From Neisseria lactamica (GTDB taxonomy: Bacteria > Pseudomonadota > Gammaproteobacteria > Burkholderiales > Neisseriaceae), in assembly GCF_901482445.1 (NCBI RefSeq), contig NZ_LR590477.1:434001-498000 (forward strand): a stretch of 64,000 nucleotides of DNA, given 5' to 3'. The notes under the pieces are model-generated. The model was not told the origin of the DNA and ran no database searches. It saw only the letters and a program-made list of their open reading frames with translations. How positions within the stretch are numbered: position 1 is the first letter of the stretch; each line of letters starts with the position of its first letter. This document shows, piece by piece, positions 50,109-57,767 of the stretch. A program made the position numbers and the translations under genes.

Positions 50109-50519
50109 ATGAAGAATAAAACCTTTACCGATCACGATATTCGTGTAACAATTAGTGGCATCATCAAGGAGATTTGGGGTGACGGTGTCGCATCAAACCG
50201 CCCCGAGAACATTACTCCGGAAGTGGCTGCCGTAGTAAGCGATGCGGTAAACCAAATCAAAACCTGCTCCAAGCGTCTGTTGGCAGTAGATATTACCTAT
50301 AACTTTCTCTATACTGCTCCCGGTACGATTTGGGAAGTGATTGAGGGTATGGCTGCCGATATGATTGCAAACCTATGCTATGATGATAAGCGCAATCCGC
50401 TTACCACCTATATCGGTTGGATTAGGGTGCTGCGCGGCCGGCGGCAGTATGTCGCCTGCGTGAATACCGCCGCACTCAACTACCGCTCGCGTTTGGAGCT
50501 GGCTTTTCTCGATCTTTGA
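50109..50519 (+). CDS. Unknown soluble protein of a cassette inserted between head genes
   Basis: 136 residues, unrecognised. MKNKTFTDHDIRVTISGIIKEIWGDG and a helical middle (VAAVVSDAVNQIKTCSKRLLAVDITYNFLY), C-terminus RRQYVACVNTAALNYRSRLELAFL. AAAAGGAAA precedes the ATG. It interrupts the capsid gene set and is followed by a small membrane protein; a degenerate C-terminal copy is at 50764-50916. Codon use is less C-biased than the capsid genes, so it is probably a later arrival (moron). Possible toxin or exclusion protein; no evidence for which. Confidence 0.6.
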   Translation: MKNKTFTDHDIRVTISGIIKEIWGDGVASNRPENITPEVAAVVSDAVNQIKTCSKRLLAVDITYNFLYTAPGTIWEVIEGMAADMIANLCYDDKRNPLTTYIGWIRVLRGRRQYVACVNTAALNYRSRLELAFLDL

Positions 50520-50536
50520 TTCGTCCGGGAGGGGGT

Positions 50537-50779
50537 ATGTTGGACAGGCTGAAACATATTTGGATGCTGTATCGCAAACCGGTGCTTTTGTATGTTGTTA
50601 CCGTCATCATCTATATTTTGCTTGACGGGCCGACCACTGAGGGCAGCCGAACGCCTATGCCCCCTATGAACGCTTGGGAAAAATTCCTGTTTATGGCAGC
50701 CGGCGTCAGCGGATTTGTCTGCCGCCTGTGGATAATACTGATTGCCCTGTCCGAGCATTACAGGGACAAGAATTGGTAA
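50537..50779 (+). CDS. Small membrane protein of the cassette, copy 1
   Basis: 80 residues from ATG 50537, with GGGAGGGGG upstream. Hydrophobic segments KPVLLYVVTVIIYILLD and KFLFMAAGVSGFVCRLWIILIAL, charged tail EHYRDKNW. 17 bp after the soluble partner. The soluble-then-membrane pair recurs immediately downstream, which argues that they work together. Confidence 0.6.
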   Translation: MLDRLKHIWMLYRKPVLLYVVTVIIYILLDGPTTEGSRTPMPPMNAWEKFLFMAAGVSGFVCRLWIILIALSEHYRDKNW

Positions 50780-50916
50780 ATGCGCTCAAAGTATTGGAGG
50801 CTTTTATTCAAAGCTGGATTAAATACAGCGCGGCAGACCGAAAATTAAGAATGTGTATTGTTACGGCACAAGCCCGTTGGCGTTCAAAAGTCGAAATCGA
50901 ACTGCCGGGCTTGTAA
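50764..50916 (+). pseudogene. C-terminal fragment of a second copy of the cassette's soluble protein
   Basis: The open frame reads NALKVLEAFIQSWIKYSAAD, then RKLRMCIVTAQARWRSKVEIELPGL and a stop. It aligns with the end of the 136-residue protein at 50109 (GRRQYVACVNTAALNYRSRL...): shared W-I, C-(V/I)-x-T-A, RS and final L. No start codon or N-terminus is present, and it overlaps the end of the membrane gene in another frame. Alignment is by eye and weak to moderate. Confidence 0.45.
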
Positions 50917-50931
50917 CCGCAGGGGGCAGGT

Positions 50932-51222
50932 ATGTATCGGCTGTTTTTTCGTTGGATATGGGAAAAAGTGGTACCGGAAAGCATCCGCAACAGCAAGCCG
51001 GTGCGGTGGGTAGCCAACCATAGAAAGCTCACTATCTGGGTAATTGTGACAGTATGGATCAACTTCTTCCCCGCTACTTACGAATACGACATTGTTCATT
51101 ATAGGAAATACAGCTATTGGTATGTCGATGATCCGTGGTATCCCTATGCCCGATTTCTGCTTCCCCTTATTCTCGGTGCGGTTTTTCTTTTCATTCCGCC
51201 CGATCCGCCCGAAAAGAAATAG
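50932..51222 (+). CDS. Small membrane protein of the cassette, copy 2
   Basis: 96 residues with GGGGGCAGG before the ATG. Hydrophobic segments KLTIWVIVTVWINFFP and FLLPLILGAVFLFIP, with a Tyr-rich loop (YEYDIVHYRKYSYWYVDDPWYPY). It follows the degenerate soluble-protein fragment, so gene order repeats that of the first pair. No family recognised. A terminator follows. Confidence 0.6.
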   Translation: MYRLFFRWIWEKVVPESIRNSKPVRWVANHRKLTIWVIVTVWINFFPATYEYDIVHYRKYSYWYVDDPWYPYARFLLPLILGAVFLFIPPDPPEKK

Positions 51223-51233
51223 TAACCTGCATA

Positions 51234-51264
51234 AGCAGCCTGAAATCTTTCAGGCTGCTTTTTT
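51234..51264 (+). terminator. Terminator closing the inserted cassette
   Basis: GCAGCCTGAAA and TTTCAGGCTGC form an 11-bp stem, followed by TTTTTTATT. The sequence after it, ATTGGAGAACCCAAA, is repeated before the tail-tube gene at 56310. Confidence 0.85.
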
Positions 51265-51278
51265 ATTGGAGAACCCAA

Positions 51279-51611
51279 ATGGCAAAACAAAAAACTGTAA
51301 CCGTCGGCTGCAAACTGCCCAACGGTCTGATTATCGAAGCCGGCGGCAAGTCGGTAGAGTTGAACGGCGCGAACGCTTCAAACATCATCGGCGGCCACGG
51401 CATTACCTACAACGTAGATGCCGATTTCTTCAACGCTTGGATGGAAGCGCACCAAGACCGCGATATGGTCAAAAACGGCTTCGTTTTCGCCCACGAAAAT
51501 GCCAAGGACACCAAAGCCGAAGCACAGGAAAAGACCGGCAACGAAACCAAGTTGGAAGCCATCAAACCCGATGACAAGGCTAACGGCGTAAGCACCGCCA
51601 AGGAAGACTGA
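51279..51611 (+). CDS. Phage head protein, small (after capsid gene)
   Basis: 110 residues from ATG 51279 (GGAGAACCCAA upstream). MAKQKTVTVGCKLPNGLIIE, GHGITYNVDADFFNAWMEAHQDRDMVKNGFVFAHEN, then a charged tail. Position between capsid and DUF4054 connector, and conservation in related prophages as I recall them, point to a structural or assembly role. The exact function is unknown. Confidence 0.7.
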   Translation: MAKQKTVTVGCKLPNGLIIEAGGKSVELNGANASNIIGGHGITYNVDADFFNAWMEAHQDRDMVKNGFVFAHENAKDTKAEAQEKTGNETKLEAIKPDDKANGVSTAKED

Positions 51612-51613
51612 CT

Positions 51614-52012
51614 ATGCCCGCCGTCGTCTTCGATAAAGCGCGCTTTCAGACGGCCTATCCCGAAGTACGGGCGGCAGGCGCGCAGCTTGAAATGTGGTTC
51701 GCGCAAGCCGAAAGCCTGCTGGACAACACCGGCCGCAGCATCGTGAAAAAACCGGAAGAGCGCGAAATGCTGCTGTTCCTGCTGGTGCGCCATTTCGCCG
51801 CGCTGGCCGAACGTGCCGCGCAGGGCGGATTGGTGGGGCGCATTGCTTCGGCTTCCGAAGGCAGCGTGTCCGTGAGCGCGGATATGGGCGCGGCGGGCGG
51901 CAATGCCGCCTGGTATCTGCAAACGCCTTACGGCGCGACCTACTGGCAGCTTACCGCCAAATACCGCCGCTTCCGCTATGTGCAGGGAGGCTGTTATGCG
52001 CGGCGGCGATAG
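51614..52012 (+). CDS. DUF4054 head-tail connector protein
   Basis: 132 residues. MPAVVFDKARFQTAYPEV at the N-terminus, helical body EEREMLLFLLVRHFAALAERA, and YGATYWQLTAKYRRFRYVQGG fit the DUF4054 connector family. 3 bp after the previous gene; the next gene starts inside it (ATG 51996). Confidence 0.82.
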   Translation: MPAVVFDKARFQTAYPEVRAAGAQLEMWFAQAESLLDNTGRSIVKKPEEREMLLFLLVRHFAALAERAAQGGLVGRIASASEGSVSVSADMGAAGGNAAWYLQTPYGATYWQLTAKYRRFRYVQGGCYARRR

Positions 52013-52436
52013 GTTCAGACGGCATCTGTCCGAACTGGCGGCGCAGGCGGCAACGGGCAAGGTGCGCGTCGGCATCATCGAGCAGGCAAACTACGAAGGT
52101 TCGGACGGCGAAAGCGTGGCGCAAGTCGCCTTTTGGAATGAATACGGCACGGCAACTATTCCCCCGCGCCCGTTTTTCCGCAATACCATTGCCCGACATA
52201 AGGACGAATGGCCGAAGCAGGCTGCCGCACTGATGGAAGCCAACGGCGGCGATGTGCGGCAGACCTTGGAATTGATGGGCGAAGGCGTAAAGGGGCAGAT
52301 TGTGGAAACCATCCAAAACTTCCGCGAACCGCCCAACGCCGCCGCAACCGTGAAGAAAAAAGGCTTTGACAAGCCGTTGATTGACACGGGGACGCTGTGG
52401 CGCAGTATTGATTGCGAGGTAGCCGATGAATCTTAG
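51996..52436 (+). CDS. HK97 gp10-like / Mu gpG-like head completion protein
   Basis: 146 residues from ATG 51996 (GCAGGGAGG upstream). VRVGIIEQANYEGSDGESVAQVAFWNEYGTATIPPRPFFRNTI is the family core; KPLIDTGTLWRSIDCEV is the conserved C-terminus. Overlaps the DUF4054 gene by 17 bp and the next gene by 11 bp. Confidence 0.83.
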   Translation: MRGGDRFRRHLSELAAQAATGKVRVGIIEQANYEGSDGESVAQVAFWNEYGTATIPPRPFFRNTIARHKDEWPKQAAALMEANGGDVRQTLELMGEGVKGQIVETIQNFREPPNAAATVKKKGFDKPLIDTGTLWRSIDCEVADES

Positions 52437-52806
52437 AGCCATTGCCAACGGCGCGGTTACATCCGTCAATCCGAACCTGCCCGCCGTGTTGAAACTCAAT
52501 GACGGCTACACCACCGATGCCTCGGGAAAACGAAAATCAGGCTACAGCGAGCATCCTGTAACCGTGCAGACCCAAACCCTCAGCACGCAGGATTTGTCCT
52601 TGTTTGAAGGATTGGCGCAGCAGGGAACGCTGCTTTATGCCTATGTAACCGGACAATTCCGCGGCTTGCGGCGGCAGAGCGGCAAAGGCGCGGACAAGCT
52701 GGTGTTCGCTGCCTACGGCGAAACCGAAACAACCGAATGGCTGGTGAAGCAGGTGGTGGAAAGCTGGCCGGATTGGTGCAAGGTGCTGTTATGGCGGCAA
52801 CATTAG
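52426..52806 (+). CDS. Phage neck/head-closure protein, hypothetical
   Basis: 126 residues. AIANGAVTSVNPNLPAVLKLNDGYTTD, TVQTQTLSTQDLSLFEGLAQQGTLLYAYVTGQFRGLRR and CKVLLWRQH. Position after the gp10-like gene suggests a stopper or closure protein. It overlaps both neighbours, so it belongs to the structural operon. Confidence 0.7.
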   Translation: MNLRAIANGAVTSVNPNLPAVLKLNDGYTTDASGKRKSGYSEHPVTVQTQTLSTQDLSLFEGLAQQGTLLYAYVTGQFRGLRRQSGKGADKLVFAAYGETETTEWLVKQVVESWPDWCKVLLWRQH

Positions 52807-53270
52807 ACGATATTTACACTGAAGTCCGGGCAATGCTGCTCGGGCTTTTTTCGTGCGAAGTCGTGCGCGGATACGGCAACAATGTTCCGCTGCCCAAGCC
52901 GCCGTTCGTGGTGATGAACATCCTGAACGAAACCGATGCCGCCACGAATGAGCACGCTTACGCCGTTGCGGATGAAACCGCCGCCGTTTCGCGCCAATCC
53001 GAAATACAGATGCAGCTTGATTTCTACGGCGCAGAGGCGGGGCAGATGGCGCAGAAAACCGTTTTGCTTTGGCGCGATTTCTACGCCTGCGAACGGCTGA
53101 AATCCTGCCAACCGCTATATGCCGACCCCACACGCTTTATGCCGCTCGCCAACGAAGAGGGCGAATACGAAGAACGATGGACGACCACCGTCCATCTTGC
53201 CTACGCGCCGCAGGCAGAACACCCGCAACAGTTTGTAAACGCTTTTGATTTAACCCTGACCCAACCGTAA
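52791..53270 (+). CDS. Phage tail-completion/neck protein, hypothetical
   Basis: 159 residues from ATG 52791 inside the previous gene. LDDIYTEVRAMLLGLFSCEVVRGYGNNVPLPKPPFVVMNILNETD resembles the tail-terminator type of neck proteins, and VHLAYAPQAEHPQQFVNAFDLTL is typical of that group. Directly before the sheath gene. Confidence 0.7.
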   Translation: MAATLDDIYTEVRAMLLGLFSCEVVRGYGNNVPLPKPPFVVMNILNETDAATNEHAYAVADETAAVSRQSEIQMQLDFYGAEAGQMAQKTVLLWRDFYACERLKSCQPLYADPTRFMPLANEEGEYEERWTTTVHLAYAPQAEHPQQFVNAFDLTLTQP

Positions 53271-53281
53271 AGGATATATCT

Positions 53282-54757
53282 ATGTTCCAATCTATTCCGG
53301 CAAGTAAAATTGTCAGCGTGAATCCCGCCGTACTCAGTTCCGGCGGTTCTCCCCTGTCGATGAACGCCGTCTTTTTGAGTAAAAACGACAACCTGCCCAC
53401 CGGCCGGCACACCGCCTTTCCCGATGCTTCGGCGGTCGGCGAGTTTTTCGGCTTGGCAAGCGAAGAGTTTAAAGCCGCGCAAGTGTACTTTAAAGGCTTC
53501 GACAATTCGCACATCAAACCCGGCACGCTGTATTTCTACCCCTACAACGTCGGCAAAGAAGCCGCCTGTCTGCGCGGCGCAAGCGTGAAAAGTATGAGCC
53601 TTGCCGCCCTGAAAAAACTTTCGGGCAATCTGAAAGTGAACATCGACGGCAGCGATAAGAGCGGCGACAACATCAACCTTTCCGCCGCCACCAGCTTTTC
53701 CGATGCCGCCGACAAAATCGGCACCGCCATCAATGCCGCCGTGCAGTTTGACGAGCAGTTGCAGGCGTTTGAAATCGTTTCCGCCATCCAAGGCAAGAGT
53801 TCCGAAATCGGCTTTGCCGCCGGCACGCTGGCCGAAGCCCTGAACCTGACCGAAGCCAAAGGCGCAATCATTTCCAAAGGCAGCGACGGCGACAGCGCGG
53901 AAACCGTGATGGAGGGCGTGATTCAGTCCACCTTGAATTTTGCCACCTTTACCACCGTGTTCGAGCCGGAAACGGCCGACAAGCTGGCTTTGGCAAAATG
54001 GAGCAACGCGCAAAACAACCGCTTCCTTTACGCCGCTTGGGGCAAAGAAGCCGCCGCGCTGCAAACCGGCAACACGACCTGCTTTGGCGCGCAACTGAAA
54101 GCCGCCGCCTATGACGGCACCGCCCCGATTTACGGCGGGCTGGACAAAGCCGCTTTCCTGTGCGGCGCGATTGCCTCCATCGACTTTACCGAAACGCAAG
54201 GGCGCATCACGCTGGCGTTCAAAAACCAATCGGGCTTGAGCGTGGACGTGGACAATGCCGCCGATGCCGACAACCTGAAAGAGAACGGCTACAACTACTA
54301 CGGCGCGTGGGCAACCGCCAACGACCGCTTTACCTTCCTTTATCCCGGCCAGATGCCCGGCAAATGGAAATGGATTGATGCCTATGTGAACCAAATCCGC
54401 CTCAACAGCCAGCTCCAGCTTGCCCTGATGACCCTGCTCACTTCTGCCAAGGCTGTGCCGTACAACGCCGTCGGTATCGCCCTGCAACGCGCCGCCTGCC
54501 AAGACCCGATTAACGAGGCCTTGAACTTCGGCAGCATTCAGCCGGGCGTGCCGTTGGGCGAACAGCAACGCGCCCTGATCAACAACGAAGCGCGCGCCGA
54601 TGCCGCAGCGAAGATTGAAAGCACCGGCTACTTCCTGCTGATTCAGAACGCCTCGGCGCAGACGCGCGGCAACCGCCAATCTATGCCGATGAAGCTGTGG
54701 TACACCGACGGCGGCAGCGTGCACAACATCAACCTAGGCTCGATCAACGTCCAGTAA
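53282..54757 (+). CDS. DUF3383 contractile tail sheath protein
   Basis: 491 residues. IPASKIVSVNPAVLSSGGSPL, AVGEFFGLASEEFKAAQVYFKGFDNSHIKPGTLYFYPYN, and GYNYYGAWATANDRFTFLYPGQMPGKWKWIDAYVNQIRLNSQLQ define DUF3383. This sets the phage as myovirus-like. Strongly C-biased codons. Followed by a paired-DUS terminator. Confidence 0.88.
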   Translation: MFQSIPASKIVSVNPAVLSSGGSPLSMNAVFLSKNDNLPTGRHTAFPDASAVGEFFGLASEEFKAAQVYFKGFDNSHIKPGTLYFYPYNVGKEAACLRGASVKSMSLAALKKLSGNLKVNIDGSDKSGDNINLSAATSFSDAADKIGTAINAAVQFDEQLQAFEIVSAIQGKSSEIGFAAGTLAEALNLTEAKGAIISKGSDGDSAETVMEGVIQSTLNFATFTTVFEPETADKLALAKWSNAQNNRFLYAAWGKEAAALQTGNTTCFGAQLKAAAYDGTAPIYGGLDKAAFLCGAIASIDFTETQGRITLAFKNQSGLSVDVDNAADADNLKENGYNYYGAWATANDRFTFLYPGQMPGKWKWIDAYVNQIRLNSQLQLALMTLLTSAKAVPYNAVGIALQRAACQDPINEALNFGSIQPGVPLGEQQRALINNEARADAAAKIESTGYFLLIQNASAQTRGNRQSMPMKLWYTDGGSVHNINLGSINVQ

Positions 54758-54766
54758 ACCAACAAT

Positions 54767-54791
54767 GCCGTCTGAAAGGCTTTCAGACGGC
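54767..54791 (+). terminator. Paired-DUS terminator after the sheath gene
   Basis: GCCGTCTGAAAG and CTTTCAGACGGC, 10 bp past the stop. Uptake sequences inside a prophage suggest long residence or recombination in Neisseria. Confidence 0.7.
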
Positions 54792-54820
54792 ACTTTAACC
54801 ATTACTGAAAAGGAAACGCA

Positions 54821-55129
54821 ATGAACTACGAAGCATTAGGCCGCTATACCGAAGCCTGCGAAAAACTGCAACCGCTGCTGCGCGAGATGAAACAGCACGC
54901 GGGAACGGTTAGAGCCGCCGCCGAACAACTGCCGTTTGTTTTGGACGAACTGGCGGGCGGGCAGCCGGTGCCGAAATTAGACCCCGTGGCCGAAATGGAA
55001 AAAATCGACACCGCCCACCGCCGCCTGCAGGAGCTTTGGCAGGAAGCCTGCCGCTGGGCGCGCACCGCCAATACCAATGCGGAGCAATGCGGAAAGGCGA
55101 AGCTGAATTTCGGGCGGGAGCAGGCTTGA
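54821..55129 (+). CDS. Hypothetical small phage protein
   Basis: 102 residues, helical: MNYEALGRYTEACEKLQPLLREMKQHAGTVRAAAEQLPF, then EMEKIDTAHRRLQELWQEACRWARTANTNAEQ. AAAAGGAAAC precedes the ATG. Unrecognised; it stands between the sheath and the KilA-N gene and may be accessory. Confidence 0.6.
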   Translation: MNYEALGRYTEACEKLQPLLREMKQHAGTVRAAAEQLPFVLDELAGGQPVPKLDPVAEMEKIDTAHRRLQELWQEACRWARTANTNAEQCGKAKLNFGREQA

Positions 55130-55285
55130 TTTTCAGGCAGCCTTTAAAAAAAGGAATATTGTTTGTCTTGCATGAAATAAAAAGATTGGATATGATTGCG
55201 CCATCACTTTACATAGCGGAAACGCAACGCCCCGACAGAGCGGATTTTTTGCATCTGTTGCAAAATATAAGTCTTTGATTTTCTT

Positions 55286-55434
55286 CCAAGGCTGGATTTC
55301 CAGACTTGGGAATGCCAGTCAAAGGCGGGTCGAGAGAACGAATACAATACCCGGAAGGGGGAATAAGTTCCGCCGACTATGTACGGTGATTGAAGCCCGC
55401 CGCCCTTATGCGGCCATCCAATCAATTTACATAG
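55286..55434 (+). ncRNA. C4-type antisense RNA leader of the KilA-N antirepressor
   Basis: A 5' hairpin (CCAAGGCTGG/CCAGACTTGG, 55286-55309) is followed by the core ACGAATACAATACCC.GGAAGGGGGAATAAGTTCCGCC-type module at 55338-55374 (inner CCC/GGG and outer GGCGG/CCGCC). Two segments are complementary to downstream sites before the gene: GGCGGG (55324-55329) with CCCGCC in 55395-55404, and CTATGTACGGTGATTG (55377-55392) with 55419-55434 next to the ribosome site (13 of 16 positions). This is the P1/P7 c4 layout in which the short RNA blocks antirepressor translation. 55130-55285 upstream holds no gene I can support. Confidence 0.7.
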
Positions 55435-55443
55435 GAGTTCGTC

Positions 55444-56226
55444 ATGAACGCAATCGCAATCTCTAATGTGGCTATCCGCCAAACCGAAAACAACCTTTAC
55501 AATTTGAATGATTTGCACAAAGCCAGCGGCGGTGAGAAACGCCATGAACTGACAAACTGGCTGAAATTGCAGCAAACTACTGAATTGATTGATGAATTGT
55601 CCAAACCTGAAATTTCAGGTTTGAAAGAAAATCAACAGGTTATCAAGGTGGTTCGTGGCGGCAACAAACGCGGCACTTACGCCTGCAAAGAATTGGTGTA
55701 TGCCTACGCTACTTGGATTAGTGCAAAATTCTTTTTACAGGTTATCCGAACCTTCGATGCAGTAATTTCAGGTCGTCTGAAACCGCAAGCCCCGCGCAAA
55801 GCCCTGCCGTCAGGTTTAACCCACGAACAACAGGCGGAAGTCAAAGCCCTGCACAACATCCTGCTCCAATCCGTGCCGTTCGAGAAGCAGAAGGCTTTGG
55901 CGATTACGTTATGGAGCGCGGTCAAATCGAAATTCAAGGTCGGCTACAAAGACGTGCCGCCCGAACAGTTTCCCGAAGTGTTGAGCCTGATGGCGCGGGT
56001 GTCCGTAGAAAAAGGGGCGCAATACCGCGAAGCCGAAGCCGTGAATCTGGAAACCGTGCCGAAGCTGTTTGCTAATCAGGCCAATATCCCCTTCAACCTG
56101 AACCGCAACGCGCATTACGCCGTTACCGTGAAGGGCGGCAAAATCTACCGCCATCTCGTCAGCTACATCACGTCTCCGCGTGAAGACAGAATGATTCCGT
56201 GCTTGGCGCATCAGAATGATTTTTAA
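55444..56226 (+). CDS. KilA-N domain antirepressor-like protein
   Basis: 260 residues. The KilA-N domain covers residues 1-110 (YNLNDLHKASGGEKRHELTNWLKLQQTTELIDEL, RGGNKRGTYACKELVYAYATWISAKFFLQVIRTFDAV). The C-terminal part carries a helical stretch and KVGYKDVPPEQFPEVLSLMARV. Such proteins are phage antirepressors or DNA-binding modulators. Regulation by the C4-type leader is inferred from the complementarities just upstream. AGGAG precedes the ATG. Confidence 0.85.
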   Translation: MNAIAISNVAIRQTENNLYNLNDLHKASGGEKRHELTNWLKLQQTTELIDELSKPEISGLKENQQVIKVVRGGNKRGTYACKELVYAYATWISAKFFLQVIRTFDAVISGRLKPQAPRKALPSGLTHEQQAEVKALHNILLQSVPFEKQKALAITLWSAVKSKFKVGYKDVPPEQFPEVLSLMARVSVEKGAQYREAEAVNLETVPKLFANQANIPFNLNRNAHYAVTVKGGKIYRHLVSYITSPREDRMIPCLAHQNDF

Positions 56227-56288
56227 CCCCTAATGCTGCCTGACCGCAGCCGGACCGCCGCGCCGCAAGGTTCGGCGGCCTTAGTCCT

Positions 56289-56310
56289 GCCCGCATCTGC
56301 GGGCTTTTTT
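56289..56310 (+). terminator. Terminator after the KilA-N gene
   Basis: GCCCGCA and TGCGGGC form a 7-bp stem, then TTTTTT. The next 15 bp repeat the sequence found after the 51234 terminator. Confidence 0.8.
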
Positions 56311-56326
56311 ATTGGAGAACCCAAAG

Positions 56327-56767
56327 ATGCAAACCGTATCCGACCGCACCCTGACCGCCGCCAACAGCATCCTGCTGATGCGCGTGAAAGGCTTTAACGA
56401 CAACTTCGTACAGATTGAAGGCTACGCCGCCGACAACGCCTTCGACTTCGGGCAGGGCAAAATCGGCGAAACCCTGATGGGCGTGGACGGACAACAGTCC
56501 GGCGGCTTCACGCCCTATGAAGTGGACTTCAACATCCAGCTCGCGCCCACCAGCAAATCGCGCGACTACTTCGACCAATTCACCAACGACATCCTGCAAC
56601 GGCAGGAAACGCGTATGGTGGAATTTTCGGTTGAGATTTCCGCCGTGAAAAAACGTTACACCGCCACGGGATTTTTAGTGGAAGTCCCGGGCGGCACAAC
56701 CGCCAAGAAAACGCTGGAATCTGCAACCTACAGCTTCCGCATCGTGGTGAAACCGGAGGAAATCTGA
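56327..56767 (+). CDS. DUF3277 tail tube-like protein
   Basis: 146 residues from ATG 56327 (GGAGAACCCAAAG upstream). MQTVSDRTLTAANSILLMRVKGFND, GQGKIGETLMGVDGQQSGGFTPYEVDF and ATYSFRIVVKPEEI match DUF3277, the tube partner of DUF3383 sheaths. Intact. The next gene starts 1 bp later. Confidence 0.82.
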   Translation: MQTVSDRTLTAANSILLMRVKGFNDNFVQIEGYAADNAFDFGQGKIGETLMGVDGQQSGGFTPYEVDFNIQLAPTSKSRDYFDQFTNDILQRQETRMVEFSVEISAVKKRYTATGFLVEVPGGTTAKKTLESATYSFRIVVKPEEI

Positions 56768-57592
56768 AATGGCGTTGAAAACCAAACAAATCACGATCGA
56801 ACACGGGCGGGATAAAGGCCGCGTGTTCCTGATCACCGAAATGTCCGCCGCGCACGCCGACAACTGGGCGATGCGCGCCCTTTTGGCACTGGCAAACAGC
56901 GGCGCGGAAACGTCTCTGCCCATTTGGATGGCCCACGCGCCGTATCTGACGGCGACGGCGAGGTCGTATAGAGCGTTGCTGCTTATGGGCAGGGCAGGTT
57001 GCGGCGCGGGCAGCGGTTCGCGGTCGAGGACTTCGCCCGTCAAGCCTGTGTGCAGGGTCAGCGCGTGGACGTAGGCGACGGCTTCGGGCAGCTTCTCGGC
57101 GGGGATGTCTTCGATGGCTTCGACGTTGAAGCGTTGGTGTATCATACTGTACGCGGAGGAGTAGTCTATACCTTTGCGTCCGACAAGCGCGGCAACGGCT
57201 TGGCGCAATCCGGTACGGTCGTCGGCGGTGGTTTTGGGGGTAATTTGGTAGCCGCCTGTTTTGCGGATGGTGGGCAGGACTTCAGATGTTACCCATTTGC
57301 GGAATTTCCAAGCGGTTGAGCCTTGTTCCATTGCTTTACGGCTGCGAAGAATCAAAATATATAAACCGCTTTCGTTGATGATGTTCACGTTACCGCCGCC
57401 TCCGTGAATTTCAGACCGCCCTATGTTAAACATAGACCGCTCGTCATCATCTAATTTTTCAAGTGCTTGCGTTGGGTTCTGGATTTCTAAAGCCTTACAT
57501 ACATCGGCGGCAACAAACCAAGTCAAGCCGTCTTTTTCAAAGGCACGAACGGGAGAAGTAGTATTGAAATTAAATGATTGAATTACGTTCAT
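56675..57592 (-). CDS. BRO-N domain antirepressor, chimeric C-terminus
   Basis: 305 codons from ATG 57592. The BRO-N domain is residues 1-110 (SFNFNTTSPVRAFEKDGLTWFVAADVCKALEIQNPTQALEKLDDDE, NESGLYILILRSRKAMEQGSTAWKFRKWVTSEVLPTIRKTGGYQI). A second domain follows (LRQAVAALVGRKGIDYSSAYSMIHQRFNVEAIEDIP). After about residue 225 (AWAIQMGRDVS) the sequence is antisense of the tail genes, so the native end is lost at the recombination joint near 56.91 kb. Preceded by a C4-type leader. Confidence 0.8.
   Translation of the reverse strand: MNVIQSFNFNTTSPVRAFEKDGLTWFVAADVCKALEIQNPTQALEKLDDDERSMFNIGRSEIHGGGGNVNIINESGLYILILRSRKAMEQGSTAWKFRKWVTSEVLPTIRKTGGYQITPKTTADDRTGLRQAVAALVGRKGIDYSSAYSMIHQRFNVEAIEDIPAEKLPEAVAYVHALTLHTGLTGEVLDREPLPAPQPALPISSNALYDLAVAVRYGAWAIQMGRDVSAPLFASAKRARIAQLSACAADISVIRNTRPLSRPCSIVICLVFNAISDFLRFHHDAEAVGCRFQRFLGGCAARDFH
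56769..57074 (+). pseudogene. Truncated tail assembly chaperone fused to antisense BRO DNA
   Basis: 101 codons. Only the first 47 or so (MALKTKQITIEHGRDKGRVF, MSAAHADNWAMRALLALANSGAE) look like a phage tail gene; the rest is the non-coding strand of the BRO gene. The joint is at about 56905-56925. All later tail genes (tape measure, baseplate, fibres) are missing from this point. Confidence 0.75.
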
Positions 57593-57603
57593 AATGAAGT
57601 TTC

Positions 57604-57711
57604 CTAGTGAGTTTTCTTAATGCCCGTTAGGGCGGACGCGTGGTTAAGAACCCTCACTAGATGGGCGGACTTATTCCCCTTACGGGTATTGTATTCGTCG
57701 CCCACGCGTCC
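57604..57711 (-). ncRNA. C4-type antisense RNA leader of the BRO antirepressor
   Basis: Read on the minus strand: GGACGCGTGG (57711-57702), then the core ACGAATACAATACCC/GTAAGGGGAATAAGTCCGCCC (57700-57664) shared with the KilA-N leader, then CTAGTGAGGGTTCTTAA (57660-57644). Each flank is complementary to a downstream site: CCACGCGTCC at 57643-57634 (10/10) and TTAAGAAAACTCACTAG at 57620-57604 (15/17), the latter next to AGGAAAC before the ATG. This is the two-site a'/b' logic of phage c4 RNA. Confidence 0.78.
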
Positions 57712-57767
57712 ATAAGAAACTTCGGTTGTGCCATCGAAACAAACAACACGAAAGGAAACTTACAGAT

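Noticed and set aside
53201..54724. 507-codon minus-strand frame
   Set aside because: Antisense shadow of the DUF3383 sheath gene; Gly/Val/Arg-rich with no family sense.
57600..57720. Hairpins considered as an intrinsic terminator for the BRO region
   Set aside because: No T-tract; the pairing pattern and shared core with the KilA-N leader fit C4-type RNA better.
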